Shown: piece after piece, positions 48,286 to 58,126 of the stretch
Layout of the letters: every line of letters starts with the position of its first letter
Numbering within the stretch: position 1 is the stretch's first letter
Source: Psychrobacillus psychrodurans
GTDB taxonomy: Bacteria; Bacillota; Bacilli; Bacillales_A; Planococcaceae
Direction of reading: 5' to 3'
Assembly (NCBI GenBank): GCA_900114885.1
Contig: FOUN01000012.1
Span: forward strand, 1-64,000
Length of the DNA stretch: 64,000 nt
The notes under the pieces: generated by a model
What the model saw: only the letters and a program-made list of their open reading frames with translations
Told to the model about the DNA's origin: nothing
Databases searched by the model: none
Program-made: the position numbers and the translations under genes

Positions 48286-49419
48286 TTATTTCAGGAAATA
48301 TTGAAACACTTCATTTCCAATAAATCTTCCCCGTGTAGTAAGCCTCACAAAATTATCTTGAATGATTATTAATTCCTTTTGAAGTAATTCATCTAGTTCT
48401 TTTCCGTAAATATCATGAAGTGTGATACCATATCTTCCCTCAAACTTTTCTAGTGATACTCCCTCATTCTTTCTTAAACCAAGAAACATTTCTTCTTCCA
48501 TTTTTTCCACTTTTGTTACTTCTTTTTGCATCATAAGAGGTTTTTCCCCTAAATCGATTGTTTGCATATACTTTTTTAACGGTCCATGATTTGAATATCT
48601 TACACCGTTCACATATCCATGAGCACCAGCACCTAAACCTATATATTCATCATTGTTCCAATACAGTAAATTATGCTTCGATTCTTTCCCCTCATATGCG
48701 AAGTTACTAATTTCATATTGAGTATAACCATGATTTTTCATTTCTTCTAATAAATAGCTATACATTTCTGCCTCTAAGTCTTCACCAGGAAGAGATAGCT
48801 TACCTTTGGATAGTAAATTATAAAAAATCGTTTTTGGTTCTACTAAAAGTGAATAGGCAGATATATGGGGTATTTTTAAGCGGAACGCTTCCTGTAAGGA
48901 TGCTTTCCATTGTTCCATCGTTTGGTTGGGAAGACCATACATCAAATCAATACTAATTGATGGGAATTCAGTTTGTTTGGCATATTCTATAACTTCATAA
49001 ACATGATCATTAGAATGAGTTCTTCCTAAAACTTTTAATAGATCTTGATCAAAGGTTTGAACACCCATACTTAAACGATTTACGCCATATTTACGCATTA
49101 ACTGCATTTTTTCAAGTGTTAATTCATCCGGATTTGCCTCAGACGTAAACTCCGTTACATGTTCCATTGGTATATGTTTATGAATTAATGATAGTAATCG
49201 ATCTAATTGCTCTACCGTTAAAGAAGTCGGAGTTCCACCACCAATAAATATTGTATCAATTTTAGCTGGTTCTGCATCGTTTTGCCATAACGACATTTCT
49301 TTTCCAAGAGACTCAATATATTCATCTACAGGTTGATTTTGAAAGAAAAATTTATTGAAATCGCAGTAATTACATATTTGATGACAAAAAGGAATATGTA
49401 TATATACGCCTCGTACCAT
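48286..49419 (-). CDS. hemW: Radical SAM heme chaperone HemW
   Basis: The 377-residue protein belongs to the HemN-like radical-SAM family. The cluster motif is CHQICNYCDFNKFF (CxxxCxxCxF) near residue 11, with IFIGGGTPTSL, EANPDELT, RLSMGVQTFDQDLLKVLGR, and the C-terminal HemW domain. It lacks the extra N-terminal cysteine motif of true coproporphyrinogen oxidase, and members like this (B. subtilis YqeR) act as heme chaperones. It lies between lepA and hrcA as in other Bacillales. Confidence 0.92.
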   Translation of the reverse strand: MVRGVYIHIPFCHQICNYCDFNKFFFQNQPVDEYIESLGKEMSLWQNDAEPAKIDTIFIGGGTPTSLTVEQLDRLLSLIHKHIPMEHVTEFTSEANPDELTLEKMQLMRKYGVNRLSMGVQTFDQDLLKVLGRTHSNDHVYEVIEYAKQTEFPSISIDLMYGLPNQTMEQWKASLQEAFRLKIPHISAYSLLVEPKTIFYNLLSKGKLSLPGEDLEAEMYSYLLEEMKNHGYTQYEISNFAYEGKESKHNLLYWNNDEYIGLGAGAHGYVNGVRYSNHGPLKKYMQTIDLGEKPLMMQKEVTKVEKMEEEMFLGLRKNEGVSLEKFEGRYGITLHDIYGKELDELLQKELIIIQDNFVRLTTRGRFIGNEVFQYFLK

Positions 49420-49447
49420 AACTATCCCTACTTTCTTTCCATAAAGG

Positions 49448-49477
49448 AAAAAGGAGGCTACTAGTGCCCCCTCTTTT
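49448..49477 (-). terminator. Terminator after lepA
   Basis: On the minus strand AGGGGGC pairs with GCCTCCT around CACTAGTA-type loop bases, followed by UUUUU. It sits between lepA and hemW. Confidence 0.7.
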
Positions 49478-49481
49478 ACTT

Positions 49482-51311
49482 TTATTTATTTGGCTCATCC
49501 ATTTTAAGAACGGCCATAAATGCTTCCTGAGGAACTTCTACAGAACCTACTTGCTTCATGCGTTTTTTTCCTTCTTTTTGTTTATCAAGAAGTTTGCGTT
49601 TACGAGATATATCTCCGCCGTAACATTTCGCCAAGACATTTTTACCGATAGACTTAATAGTAGACCTAGCGACGATTTTTTGTCCAATAGCAGCTTGTAC
49701 TGGAACTTCAAATTGTTGTCTAGGGATTAGAGCTTTTAGCTTTTCAACTATAACCTTCCCACGTTCGTACGCGAAATCACGGTGAACAATAAAGCTAAGA
49801 GCATCCACTTTCTCACTGTTAAGTAAAATATCCATTTTCACTAACTTAGATTCCTTATATCCAATTAAGTCGTAATCAAAAGAAGCATAGCCTTTTGTAC
49901 TCGACTTTAAAGCATCAAAGAAGTCATAAACAACTTCTGATAAAGGAATTTCATAAATAATATTAACACGTGATTTCGATAAGAAATCCATCGTGATAAA
50001 GTTCCCGCGTTTACGTTGACAAAGTTCCATAACTGAACCTACATAATCTTCTGGAACCATAATAGATGCTTTTACATATGGTTCTTCGATTGTATCTACT
50101 TTTTGGACGTCCGGCATCATTGATGGGTTGTCCACTTTTAGAGTATCTCCGTTTGTAAGCTTTACATCATATATAACACTAGGTGCCGTAGTAATTAAAT
50201 CAATCTTAAATTCACGTTCTATACGCTCCTGAATTATCTCCATATGTAATAATCCAAGGAAACCACAACGATATCCAAAACCTAATGCTTGGGAAGTTTC
50301 CGGTTCGAACTCTAATGCTGAATCATTCAGTTGAAGTTTTTCTAAAGCCTCACGTAAATCAACGTATTTCGTATTGTCAATTGGATATAACCCACAGAAA
50401 ACCATTGGATTCATTTTTTTATATCCAGCTAAAGGTTCCAAAGCAGGATTGTTAGCTAAAGTAATCGTATCACCGACACTTGAGTCACCTACGTTTTTCA
50501 TGGAAGCAGTTAAAAATCCAACGTCACCAACAGTCAATTCAGAACGCTGTGTCGTTCTAGGAGTAAATACCCCCGTCTCTACTACTTCGAATTCCTTGCC
50601 AGAAGACATCATTTTAATCGTATCGCCTGGTTTAACTGTACCTTCCACAATACGAATATAAACGATTACTCCACGATAAGGATCAAATAATGAGTCAAAT
50701 ATCAATGCCTTTAAAGGTGCATTTGGATCTCCAGATGGTGCAGGTACTTTTTCTACAATTTGTTCTAGGATTTCTTCGATACCAATACCAGCTTTTGCAG
50801 ATGCTAAAACAGCTTCTGAAGCATCCAAACCAATAACGTCTTCAACCTCTGCTCTTACACGCTCTGGATCTGCAGCTGGAAGATCTATTTTATTGATAAC
50901 TGGAAGTATTTCAAGATCATTATCTAAAGCCAAATAAACATTTGCAAGTGTCTGTGCTTCAATTCCCTGTGCTGCATCTACAACTAAAATAGCGCCTTCA
51001 CAGGCAGCTAAGCTACGAGACACCTCATAGGTGAAATCGACATGACCTGGAGTATCAATAAGATGGAAGATGTACTCTTCACCGTCTTTTGCATTATAAG
51101 TCAATTGAACAGCATTCAATTTTATAGTAATACCACGTTCACGTTCAAGATCCATTGAATCGAGTAATTGGCTCTGCATTTCTCGAGATGTTACCGTTTG
51201 CGTTTTTTCTAAGATACGATCCGCAAGTGTCGATTTCCCATGATCAATATGGGCAATAATCGAAAAATTACGTATTTTCTTCTGTCGTGCTAGTCTCTCA
51301 TCATTATTCAT
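49482..51311 (-). CDS. lepA: Elongation factor 4 (LepA)
   Basis: The 609-residue ribosome-bound GTPase is thought to remobilise stalled ribosomes or assist initiation. Motifs are [14 protein letters not shown] (G1), [10 protein letters not shown] (G2), DTPGHVDF (G3) and [10 protein letters not shown] (G4), followed by EF-G-like domains and the LepA-specific C-terminal domain with [32 protein letters not shown]. The ATG follows AGGAGTGAACAAGT. It has its own terminator. Confidence 0.97.
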   Translation of the reverse strand: MNNDERLARQKKIRNFSIIAHIDHGKSTLADRILEKTQTVTSREMQSQLLDSMDLERERGITIKLNAVQLTYNAKDGEEYIFHLIDTPGHVDFTYEVSRSLAACEGAILVVDAAQGIEAQTLANVYLALDNDLEILPVINKIDLPAADPERVRAEVEDVIGLDASEAVLASAKAGIGIEEILEQIVEKVPAPSGDPNAPLKALIFDSLFDPYRGVIVYIRIVEGTVKPGDTIKMMSSGKEFEVVETGVFTPRTTQRSELTVGDVGFLTASMKNVGDSSVGDTITLANNPALEPLAGYKKMNPMVFCGLYPIDNTKYVDLREALEKLQLNDSALEFEPETSQALGFGYRCGFLGLLHMEIIQERIEREFKIDLITTAPSVIYDVKLTNGDTLKVDNPSMMPDVQKVDTIEEPYVKASIMVPEDYVGSVMELCQRKRGNFITMDFLSKSRVNIIYEIPLSEVVYDFFDALKSSTKGYASFDYDLIGYKESKLVKMDILLNSEKVDALSFIVHRDFAYERGKVIVEKLKALIPRQQFEVPVQAAIGQKIVARSTIKSIGKNVLAKCYGGDISRKRKLLDKQKEGKKRMKQVGSVEVPQEAFMAVLKMDEPNK

Positions 51312-51576
51312 ACTTGTTCACTCCTAATTAAACTACTTGCATTATAACAGATAAAGGATTGTTTAAAAGATATTACTGTATCATTGTATGTACATTCTAG
51401 ATTGTTTAAATTGAGTTGAACCCATAATTAATTGATGTCGTGCTGAGTGGATATCAACGTTGTTCGGATTTCACTATTTAATATACTTTTATGTATTTTA
51501 AAATAAATAATTTTTCGCCAGACTTTAATCTTATCAAAAACCTCTTAATAACACAATCTACGAGTATATATTCCTT
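51312..51576. other. Gene-free gap between lepA and spoIIP
   Basis: About 265 bases of AT-rich sequence without a convincing open frame, repeat or hairpin. It holds the lepA leader and, near 51577, the spoIIP terminator. I see nothing else in it. Confidence 0.4.
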
Positions 51577-51611
51577 ATGAAAAGAGATGAAGCATAATTG
51601 CTTCATCTCTT
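51577..51611 (-). terminator. Terminator after spoIIP
   Basis: AAGAGATGAAGCA (51582-51594) pairs with TGCTTCATCTCTT (51599-51611) around TAAT, and UUUCAU follows on the minus strand. Confidence 0.85.
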
Positions 51612-51620
51612 ATTGTTTAC

Positions 51621-52439
51621 TTATATTGGTAAATCTTCATTTAACATATTAGATATTGCTTTTGCTAAAACTGCAATAGAACGATTTAATTCCTGTTCAT
51701 TATTATCAATGCCACCCAATTCTACATTGAGTAAAATTTTGGAAAGGTCTTGATTGTATACACCGTCTACTCCCTTTCCTTCTCGTGGTAGAATTCCTCG
51801 TGAAATTCCAGGAACTAATTTATTAAGTTGATCAGAGAGATTTTGTGCGAGTTGTTCATTCCATTTATAATTGGGGTGCTCTCGGCCAATAACAAATATA
51901 AATTTAGCATAGCGTTCTTCTCCATTTATAAGCGTCGTCACATTTGCTTTTGCGGAATCCCTATGAATATCTAAAATAATATCATATTCTTTCTGCCCAA
52001 TTGCTTGTTGAACAAAAGGTCTTATTGAATCATATTGTTTCGCATCTCCAGTAATCTCTGGTCCCAAAATATCGGTTTCTAATTGATGAACTGCAAATTG
52101 AGCAGTTATTTGCTCTTGGAAGGACGTAATATTGTTTTCTGAATGGTACGTTGCAATTTTCTCACCCTTAGCAGCTAGTATAGGCTTATAGGCTTCTTGA
52201 GAATGGGTAAAATAAACAAATGCTTTTTTAGGTTCTAAAATTTCGGGAGCAGCAGTTTTTGTTTCTAACTGCGCGGCGTAGACGACTGCAGTGGTACTCT
52301 CCTCTTTTGGTGTTACTTCTTTTGTTGCGGTTTGTTGCTTTTGTTGCGGGAAAAGAGGCGTTTGGACGGTTGCAATAATAATTGGTGCTAAAAATAAAAG
52401 TAATAAAATGCTAACTACATTCTTTAAGGACTTAGCCAT
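51621..52439 (-). CDS. spoIIP: Stage II sporulation protein P
   Basis: SpoIIP is an amidase/endopeptidase that cuts peptidoglycan with SpoIID and SpoIIM during engulfment of the forespore. The 272-residue protein has a membrane anchor (about residues 8-28) and a C-terminal amidase-3-like domain. The anchor precedes a Lys/Thr/Glu linker; the domain has YFTHSQEAYKP (zinc His), DIILDIHRDSA and LLNVELGGIDNNEQEL. It is short compared with the roughly 400-residue B. subtilis protein, mainly in the N-terminal linker. The ATG at 52439 follows AGGAGAGTGGAAATT. It follows gpr by 54 bases. Confidence 0.92.
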   Translation of the reverse strand: MAKSLKNVVSILLLLFLAPIIIATVQTPLFPQQKQQTATKEVTPKEESTTAVVYAAQLETKTAAPEILEPKKAFVYFTHSQEAYKPILAAKGEKIATYHSENNITSFQEQITAQFAVHQLETDILGPEITGDAKQYDSIRPFVQQAIGQKEYDIILDIHRDSAKANVTTLINGEERYAKFIFVIGREHPNYKWNEQLAQNLSDQLNKLVPGISRGILPREGKGVDGVYNQDLSKILLNVELGGIDNNEQELNRSIAVLAKAISNMLNEDLPI

Positions 52440-52493
52440 AATTTCCACTCTCCTCACACAATCGTATGAAGAGAGCGGCAATTTTAGAACACT

Positions 52494-53510
52494 TTATCTA
52501 GTTGTAATCCAACTTTCTATCCCATTAGACAATATATATGCATAGTGTTCAACCCAAGCATCCGTTTCTTTAGGGGTTACAAATAGGGATGGGTTTTTAC
52601 CGACAAATACTTCTTCAAACAACTTTCTTTTTTCTTCCGTAGACCACGTAACCCATTCTCCAAAAATTGGTTGAAGTACAGATTTGTCGATGTTCGGTTT
52701 TTTATTAGAAACCATCGGCGTTACCGCTAATGCAGAGGAAGGTCGCCCTTTTTCCTCCACCTTAGAAGCAATATAATGAATGACTTGCTCCATTGCATCA
52801 GCATATAAAACTGGTCCATCCACAACCATCGGAATACCTATAGCTGTTACTGGCACCCCATATACTTCTTCCGATATTTCTTTTCGTTGATTTCCTACAC
52901 CTGATCCTGGATGTATTCCTGTATTTGTCAGCTGAATAGTTTTACATAGGCGTTCGCTATTTCTAGCTGCTAAAGCATCTAACACAATGATTAGATCTGG
53001 TTTATATGCTTTACTAATTGCTTCTACAAAATCACTTGTCTCAAAACCTGTTTGTCCAGTTACCCCTGGAGCATACATCACTACTTTTACCCGTTCAGCA
53101 CTTTCAGTCAATGAAGAACTTTGTAAATACTCAATTGCCTTTGGACCAATGGCATCAGGAGTTATAGTTGCATTACCTAATCCAATGATTAATATTTTTG
53201 AGTCCTTCGATAGATTTAAATCATGATGCATCTCTCTAAGTTTTTCGATAAATATTTTTTCTAAGGGTTTGAAACTATCCTCTTGGTCCGGACTCACCGT
53301 CAAATCCGTTAAAGTAATATATTTACCTTTTTTCTTTCCTAATTTCTTTTCTCCTTCTTCATTGACTTCAATTGATGTCACAAGTACTGCACCTTCACGA
53401 TTTTCTTCGAATGTAATTCCTTCGGAGTTTTTAAGTTTATTTTTCTCCTCGCCTGTACGATGCTTTACCATTTCATCTGATTCATCTAATAAATCAGTTC
53501 TTCCCCACAT
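52494..53510 (-). CDS. gpr: Germination protease (GPR)
   Basis: The 338-residue aspartic-type protease degrades small acid-soluble spore proteins in germination. It is made as a zymogen in the forespore. Family features include RTDLLDESDEMV near the autocleavage region, ITLTDLTVSP, IIGLGNATITPDAIGPKAIEYL, YAPGVTGQTGFETSDFVEAI, LIIVLDALAARNSERLCKTIQL and GIHPGSGVGNQRKEIS. The ATG follows AGGTGATATT. A sigma-G-like promoter lies upstream, and spoIIP follows, the same order as in B. subtilis. Confidence 0.96.
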   Translation of the reverse strand: MWGRTDLLDESDEMVKHRTGEEKNKLKNSEGITFEENREGAVLVTSIEVNEEGEKKLGKKKGKYITLTDLTVSPDQEDSFKPLEKIFIEKLREMHHDLNLSKDSKILIIGLGNATITPDAIGPKAIEYLQSSSLTESAERVKVVMYAPGVTGQTGFETSDFVEAISKAYKPDLIIVLDALAARNSERLCKTIQLTNTGIHPGSGVGNQRKEISEEVYGVPVTAIGIPMVVDGPVLYADAMEQVIHYIASKVEEKGRPSSALAVTPMVSNKKPNIDKSVLQPIFGEWVTWSTEEKRKLFEEVFVGKNPSLFVTPKETDAWVEHYAYILSNGIESWITTR

Positions 53511-53526
53511 AATATCACCTCTTATT

Positions 53527-53557
53527 TAGTGTGGTCGATGTGTCAAGTAAATATTCT
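53527..53557 (-). promoter_or_regulatory. Candidate sigma-F/sigma-G promoter for gpr
   Basis: On the minus strand AGAATA (53557-53552) and CACACTA (53533-53527) are 18 bases apart, each one base off the forespore sigma-G consensus TGAATA / CATACTA. This agrees with gpr being a forespore gene in B. subtilis. No test was run. Confidence 0.5.
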
Positions 53558-53570
53558 TTGCATTTATATA

Positions 53571-53599
53571 TTGCAATTTGTTTTTGTGTTTGTTAAAAT
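53571..53599 (+). promoter_or_regulatory. Sigma-A promoter for rpsT
   Basis: TTGCAA (53571-53576) and TAAAAT (53594-53599) are 17 bases apart, 60 bases before the rpsT ATG. It stands back-to-back with the gpr promoter. Confidence 0.7.
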
Positions 53600-53658
53600 A
53601 ATGCTTGTTGTATTAGAAAGAAATGTATCATCTCAGACCTTATTAGGAGGTGAAAGGT

Positions 53659-53907
53659 ATGCCAAACATTAAATCTGCTATTAAACGTGTTAAGACAAAT
53701 GAGAGATTAAACACTCAAAACGCAAAAGCAAAATCAGCAATGCGTACTGCTGTGAAAAAAGCTGATACTGCTGCTCTTAATAACGACGAAAACGCAAAAG
53801 ATCTAATTAAAACTGCTATTCAACAACTTGAAAAAGCAGCTTCAAAAGGATTAATTCATAAAAACGCAGCTTCTCGTAAGAAGTCTCAATTAATGAAAAA
53901 AGCGTAA
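53659..53907 (+). CDS. rpsT: Small ribosomal subunit protein bS20
   Basis: The 82-residue, Lys/Ala-rich protein is S20, which binds 16S rRNA early in 30S assembly: [34 protein letters not shown] and [18 protein letters not shown]. The ATG at 53659 follows TTAGGAGGTGAAAGGT; a GTG at 53650 lies within that Shine-Dalgarno. It is transcribed alone, between gpr and holA, as in B. subtilis. It is one of the few plus-strand genes in this half of the window. Confidence 0.97.
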   Translation: MPNIKSAIKRVKTNERLNTQNAKAKSAMRTAVKKADTAALNNDENAKDLIKTAIQQLEKAASKGLIHKNAASRKKSQLMKKA

Positions 53908-53912
53908 TAAAA

Positions 53913-53950
53913 AAAGACTATCCGATTATTTCGGATAGTCTTTATTTTTT
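53913..53950 (+). terminator. Terminator after rpsT
   Basis: AAAGACTATCCGA (53913-53925) pairs with TCGGATAGTCTTT (53931-53943) around five bases, followed by ATTTTTTT. A-runs on the left make it usable from both sides. Confidence 0.9.
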
Positions 53951-54330
53951 TCAAAAAATAGTTTTCCCCTTAAGGGCATGGTGGAAATTCGGTAAAAGCA
54001 TTTTTGACTTCACATAAAAGAAACTATTTTTAAAAAAACATTGCACAAAAGGTTTCTCGTTGATTATTACTACTTTTAGGTTCTAATACAGAATATCAAA
54101 TCGCGCTATCCCCCCTAAAGTGTAGGATTTAAAGAAAGAATCATGAACATATCTTGGAATCCTGTTATTAACATAAATGCCCGTAAAAACACCATCACGA
54201 ATGCAATGACTCGAAATTTCTGCTTAACAGACTATAACTTGGAAAAACCATCTTTAATCACGTATTTATTGGTGGATTAACATACTTAAATCCAAAGATT
54301 ATAGAGTGAACTTAATAACGATTAAGCCCC
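53951..54330. other. Gene-free gap between rpsT and holA
   Basis: This 380-base stretch holds no convincing gene. On the minus strand short stretches look protein-like in two frames (one ends F-M-L-I-T-G-F-Q-D-M-F-M-I-L-S-L then a stop at about 54118), broken by stops, with no start and Shine-Dalgarno. It could be the remains of a decayed gene. Confidence 0.4.
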
Positions 54331-55335
54331 TTACTTCAGCAAAAACATCTCTAAAATTCTATCTCGATTTATATTTAGTGTTTTTAACTGTAAATCGACT
54401 GTCGCAAGATCATTCAATGTTTGCAGCAGTTTTTGTTCATTGTGAAGCATAGGGTGATCTATTAATAACTTTACTCGGTATGGATGGACCTTAAGCTGAT
54501 TGGCAATTTGCTGAGCATGATAGCCTTTTTTCTTTAAGTGGCTTACCTGGACCATTAATCTAACTTGTGTTGCTATTAAAGCATTTAGCTTTAATGGATC
54601 CTCTTTTCTCTTCAATAAATCGTGATAAATTTCAATCGCTTCACTTTTATGCCCCGAAAGATAAGCATTTCCTAATGTAAAAACATCTTGCTCTAGAGTA
54701 CGTACAAGCAACTTCTTTATTGTGTCACTATCGATCTCTTGCTCTTCGCCAACGAAAGTTGCTATTTTCGCTAACTCTGTCTGCAGATGAACAAGATCCG
54801 TTCCACCAAGTTCAATTAGGCAATCTATAGACTCATCAGACATCGTTTTCCCATGTGTAGAAAGTTCATGTAAAATCCATCCCTTTAAATCATGGACCTG
54901 TAAGCTAACTGACTCAATAACATTGGCTGTCTGTTTCATAGCTTTTGTAATTTTCTTACGTTCGTCTAGTTTTTCATAAGGTGCTATAAAAACAGTGATT
55001 GCTGATGGTGAAGGAGATTTCAACCACTCTTCTAGACTAACCGTATCATGGACTATTTTTTCTTTTCCCTTTTCAGTCGCTTTTAGAAAGAATGCATTTT
55101 TTGCTATAACCAGTTTCTTATCTGAAAAAAAAGGAATAGTATCTGCCTCATACATAACCTCGTCTACTTTACTTTCCTCCATATCGAAGGTGATAACTTC
55201 TAATTCCCCTTGATCATTTAATTGTCTTTTAATTCTTTTTAATGTTTCTTCGATAAAATATGCTTCATTTCCATATAATAAATACACAGAAGAAATGTTA
55301 TTATTAGATATCTGCATCCACTTTTCTGAAATCAT
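54331..55335 (-). CDS. holA: DNA polymerase III subunit delta
   Basis: HolA (YqeN) is the delta subunit that opens the sliding clamp in the clamp loader. The 334-residue protein has the N-terminal AAA-like fold without Walker A (SVYLLYGNEAYFIEETLKRI), DTIPFFSDKKLVIAKNAFFL, a lid domain (DSIDCLIELGGTDLVHLQTELAKI) and a C-terminal collar domain (LLKRKEDPLKLNALIATQVRLMVQV). The ATG at 55335 follows AAGGAGCACTTAAC. It is next to comEC in the usual Bacillales order, with yqzM divergent between them. Confidence 0.93.
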   Translation of the reverse strand: MISEKWMQISNNNISSVYLLYGNEAYFIEETLKRIKRQLNDQGELEVITFDMEESKVDEVMYEADTIPFFSDKKLVIAKNAFFLKATEKGKEKIVHDTVSLEEWLKSPSPSAITVFIAPYEKLDERKKITKAMKQTANVIESVSLQVHDLKGWILHELSTHGKTMSDESIDCLIELGGTDLVHLQTELAKIATFVGEEQEIDSDTIKKLLVRTLEQDVFTLGNAYLSGHKSEAIEIYHDLLKRKEDPLKLNALIATQVRLMVQVSHLKKKGYHAQQIANQLKVHPYRVKLLIDHPMLHNEQKLLQTLNDLATVDLQLKTLNINRDRILEMFLLK

Positions 55336-55490
55336 GTTAAGTGCTCCTTGCTATGTATAGTTATATTTCATTATATCGTAAATACGTGTATAAATTGTGA
55401 CATTATATGCCTTACTAGAAAAAGAAAAGTTTGTATATAGATTTTTTATAGGCAATCCTTTATAATTAGGTGGAAATAGGAGGGGTAACA

Positions 55491-55625
55491 ATGAATGAGT
55501 TTGAACAAAATGTCCAGTCGAAACGTAACGACGCGATCGACTCTGGTGTAGGTTTTGTAGTCTCCTTTGGTTTTTTTGCAATAATGTTTGTCATTGCAAC
55601 CGTTATTGAGTTCGTAGCTCGATAA
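55491..55625 (+). CDS. YqzM family small membrane protein
   Basis: A 44-residue frame reads MNEFEQNVQSKRNDAIDSG then VGFVVSFGFFAIMFVIATVIEFVAR. It has a polar N-terminus and one membrane helix (about residues 21-42), and closely resembles B. subtilis YqzM, encoded at the same place between yqeN and comEC. The ATG follows AATAGGAGGGGTAACA, a strong Shine-Dalgarno. Function unknown. It is too short for many gene callers. A terminator follows at 55676. Confidence 0.88.
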   Translation: MNEFEQNVQSKRNDAIDSGVGFVVSFGFFAIMFVIATVIEFVAR

Positions 55626-55675
55626 AATGAAAATTCAATTAGTGAGATATTCTTCAATCGTACTGATTGAAAACT

Positions 55676-55712
55676 AAAAGGGTTTTGCCTCGTGGAGGTA
55701 AAACCCTTTTTT
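55676..55712 (+). terminator. Terminator after yqzM
   Basis: AAAAGGGTTTTGCCTC pairs with GAGGTAAAACCCTTTT (one mismatch) around GTG, then TT. It may also stop comEC transcripts from the other strand, which meet it after the 150-base gap holding the short TGCACTTTCAT repeat. Confidence 0.85.
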
Positions 55713-55862
55713 CACTGCACTTTCATATTTCGAAGCTAATATAATATAGCAAGCGGAAACATTCTAAGCATCTGGGGCACAGCTTCATTCTCCTTTTGCC
55801 ACAGGATGTTAGTCAGACGTGGCCACACAATATGGCTTATTAAGCCTTTGTCCTTTAAATAC

Positions 55863-58058
55863 TTATGGAATTGTAACAGTCATATCCCCACTTTTATTAA
55901 TCTCGACTTCAATAGTACCGTCCGTCCCTGTCTGTAAATAAGGAATTCGCAATTCTTCTAGACGCTCGACCACCTCTGGATGTGGATGACCATAGCGATT
56001 TTCAACGCCTGCTTGTATTATCGCTACACTAGGCTGAACCAAATTCAAAAACTGCTCAGTGCTAGAGGTTTTACTGCCATGATGACCTACTTTCAATACA
56101 TCAATTTGTTGTATTGCTCGTGAATAATACTCCACTAGATCTAACTCACCTCGTTCCTCTAAATCTCCAATGAATAATCCATGAAAATTATTATTTCTCA
56201 TTGATAATACAAGAGAATCATCATTCCCCTCATATATTTCATCCATTGGATATAAGTATTGAAAATGATAGTAATCTGAAAAGATAATGTCCCCAGCAAT
56301 CTTTTCATAAACCGGGATTCGTTGCTTATCAATCTCCACCCTTAAATCATCCATTACTTCTTTCTCCCAAGAACCAGGAGTAATATGAATCTCCTTTACT
56401 TTTACTCCTCTTAGAACTTCTTCTGCACCTTCCATATGATCAGCATCTGCATGGGTAATGATAAGTATATCGATTGCATTTATACCCTTTCCTTTTAACA
56501 AAGGCAAAACAACCTGTCTACCAATTTCGTAAGGTTCATTTGTTTGTTTCCAAGTTTCTTGATCGAACCTTAGTAATCCACCTGTATCTATCATTATTAC
56601 TTGTTTTCGGTAAGGCATTTCAATTAGTATACAATCACCTTGTCCAACATTTACAAAGGTAATTCGGGTTGTTGAATCCGTAAGAGGAGCTAATTGAATA
56701 ACTAATAGAGTGATTAAGAAATAAAGGGTACATCCAAATACCTTCTTTTTTCTTTCTATGGAGATAAGTATTGCAATCACGCTAGTGTAGGCAAGAAGTA
56801 TCATCCAGTTCTCCGGCCTCATAGGATTCCACATCTGGTATGGTAATGTACCTAACTTTAGAATGAGAATATCAATTAAGCCTCGAATAGGTTCATACAC
56901 GAGAAACAAAGCTTCAGAGATAGAAGGCACTACAAATGTTAGCAACAGAAACAAAAGATTAAGAGGTAAAACGAGAAACGTAAATAAGGGAACAAATATT
57001 AAATTTGCGAGGAAAGAAGAAATAGAAATTTCATAAAAGTGATAGAGAAGAATAGGATAAACGATAACTTGACAAACTGCAGTTAGAATAAACGATTGTA
57101 ATAAATAGGAATGAGTTGATTTTAATAAAATCGAGGAATAAATAAGTGAAAATGCAGCTAAATAGGAGAGTTGAAAACCAATTTGGAATATAATCCAAGG
57201 TGTTAGAAAGACAAATCCCATAAAACTTAATGAAAAAGCGTCTTCTATTGCTATTTTTCTTTGAAAAAGTACTGAGATTAAAACAATCTCTGTTACAGAA
57301 ACAGATCTCCATACGGAAGGCGCCCCTCCAGCAAGCAAAGCATATAAAGGTAGTGCAATTATTAACAACCAGTTTGCGGTTTCCCTTCTTACACCTAAAC
57401 GAATCATTATTTCAAAAATTAACCAAACGATGAGCGCAACATGTAGACCAGAAATAGCAAATAGATGCGTTATACCGAGTGTCTGGTAGGCACTTTGCAT
57501 ATCGGAAGGCATTTGCTCCCTACTACCTATTAAAAGTGCTTCTGCCTCTGCTTGGAGCGATAATGGAAAGCGATCCCGTATATGCCGTTTCACCTTAAAA
57601 CGCTGCCCTGCCATAAAAGTTATAAAATCTGTATTTTTTCCAATGAGCTCATACTGAGTAACTTGAAGTTGTCCGACAGAGCCATTACTTTTTAAATAAT
57701 TTTCCATATTAAATGCATACATATGTGATTTTGGTCCATTAGAAGTTTCTTCCGAGCGTATATTCATAGTTATTCCTGCAAGGGAATGTTTTTTGAACGC
57801 TTCCTTATGTTGTTCACTTTCCAATTTTAATTGAACATACCACTTATCCTTGTTCTCTGATATAGCAAAACCACGTAGAGTGCTTCCATTAATGCGATAT
57901 GTGTCTGTCCAAGTAATTTGGGTGACATTTTGAGCTAGTGAAGGAATAGGCATTCTCTGCAAAGTATAAAAGTAGCAACTTATTCCTAAACATAAAATAA
58001 TTACTATAAATGACACTGAAAACTGTTTATATAAAAGCAAAAAAAGAATTACAAACAA
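55863..58058 (-). CDS. comEC: DNA internalization competence protein ComEC/Rec2
   Basis: The roughly 731-residue channel protein moves single-stranded DNA across the membrane. It has N-terminal helices, an OB-like segment (about 50-150), the competence domain (EALLIGSREQMPSDMQSAYQTLGITHLFAISGLHVALI, about 165-205) with further membrane helices, and a C-terminal metallo-beta-lactamase domain (FVNVGQGDCILIEMP, MIDTGG, ITHADADHMEGAEEV, KVGHHGSKTSS). The start is unclear: TTG at 58058 has no Shine-Dalgarno. The frame stays open for 24 more codons into the comEB end (Y-I-A-I-A-V-I-V-G-V-I-A-A-Y), which look like a natural first helix but contain no ATG, GTG or TTG. Confidence 0.9.
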   Translation of the reverse strand: MFVILFLLLYKQFSVSFIVIILCLGISCYFYTLQRMPIPSLAQNVTQITWTDTYRINGSTLRGFAISENKDKWYVQLKLESEQHKEAFKKHSLAGITMNIRSEETSNGPKSHMYAFNMENYLKSNGSVGQLQVTQYELIGKNTDFITFMAGQRFKVKRHIRDRFPLSLQAEAEALLIGSREQMPSDMQSAYQTLGITHLFAISGLHVALIVWLIFEIMIRLGVRRETANWLLIIALPLYALLAGGAPSVWRSVSVTEIVLISVLFQRKIAIEDAFSLSFMGFVFLTPWIIFQIGFQLSYLAAFSLIYSSILLKSTHSYLLQSFILTAVCQVIVYPILLYHFYEISISSFLANLIFVPLFTFLVLPLNLLFLLLTFVVPSISEALFLVYEPIRGLIDILILKLGTLPYQMWNPMRPENWMILLAYTSVIAILISIERKKKVFGCTLYFLITLLVIQLAPLTDSTTRITFVNVGQGDCILIEMPYRKQVIMIDTGGLLRFDQETWKQTNEPYEIGRQVVLPLLKGKGINAIDILIITHADADHMEGAEEVLRGVKVKEIHITPGSWEKEVMDDLRVEIDKQRIPVYEKIAGDIIFSDYYHFQYLYPMDEIYEGNDDSLVLSMRNNNFHGLFIGDLEERGELDLVEYYSRAIQQIDVLKVGHHGSKTSSTEQFLNLVQPSVAIIQAGVENRYGHPHPEVVERLEELRIPYLQTGTDGTIEVEINKSGDMTVTIP

Positions 58059-58126
58059 GAAGAACAGGATAATGGTAGATTCGTAAGCTGCTATTACACC
58101 TACTATAACTGCTATAGCGATATATA

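Noticed and set aside
53951-54330. Possible small hydrophobic peptide gene on the minus strand near 54118-54230
   Set aside because: The hydrophobic stretch has no start codon with a Shine-Dalgarno, follows an in-frame stop, and I recognise no family. Recorded only as a possible gene remnant.
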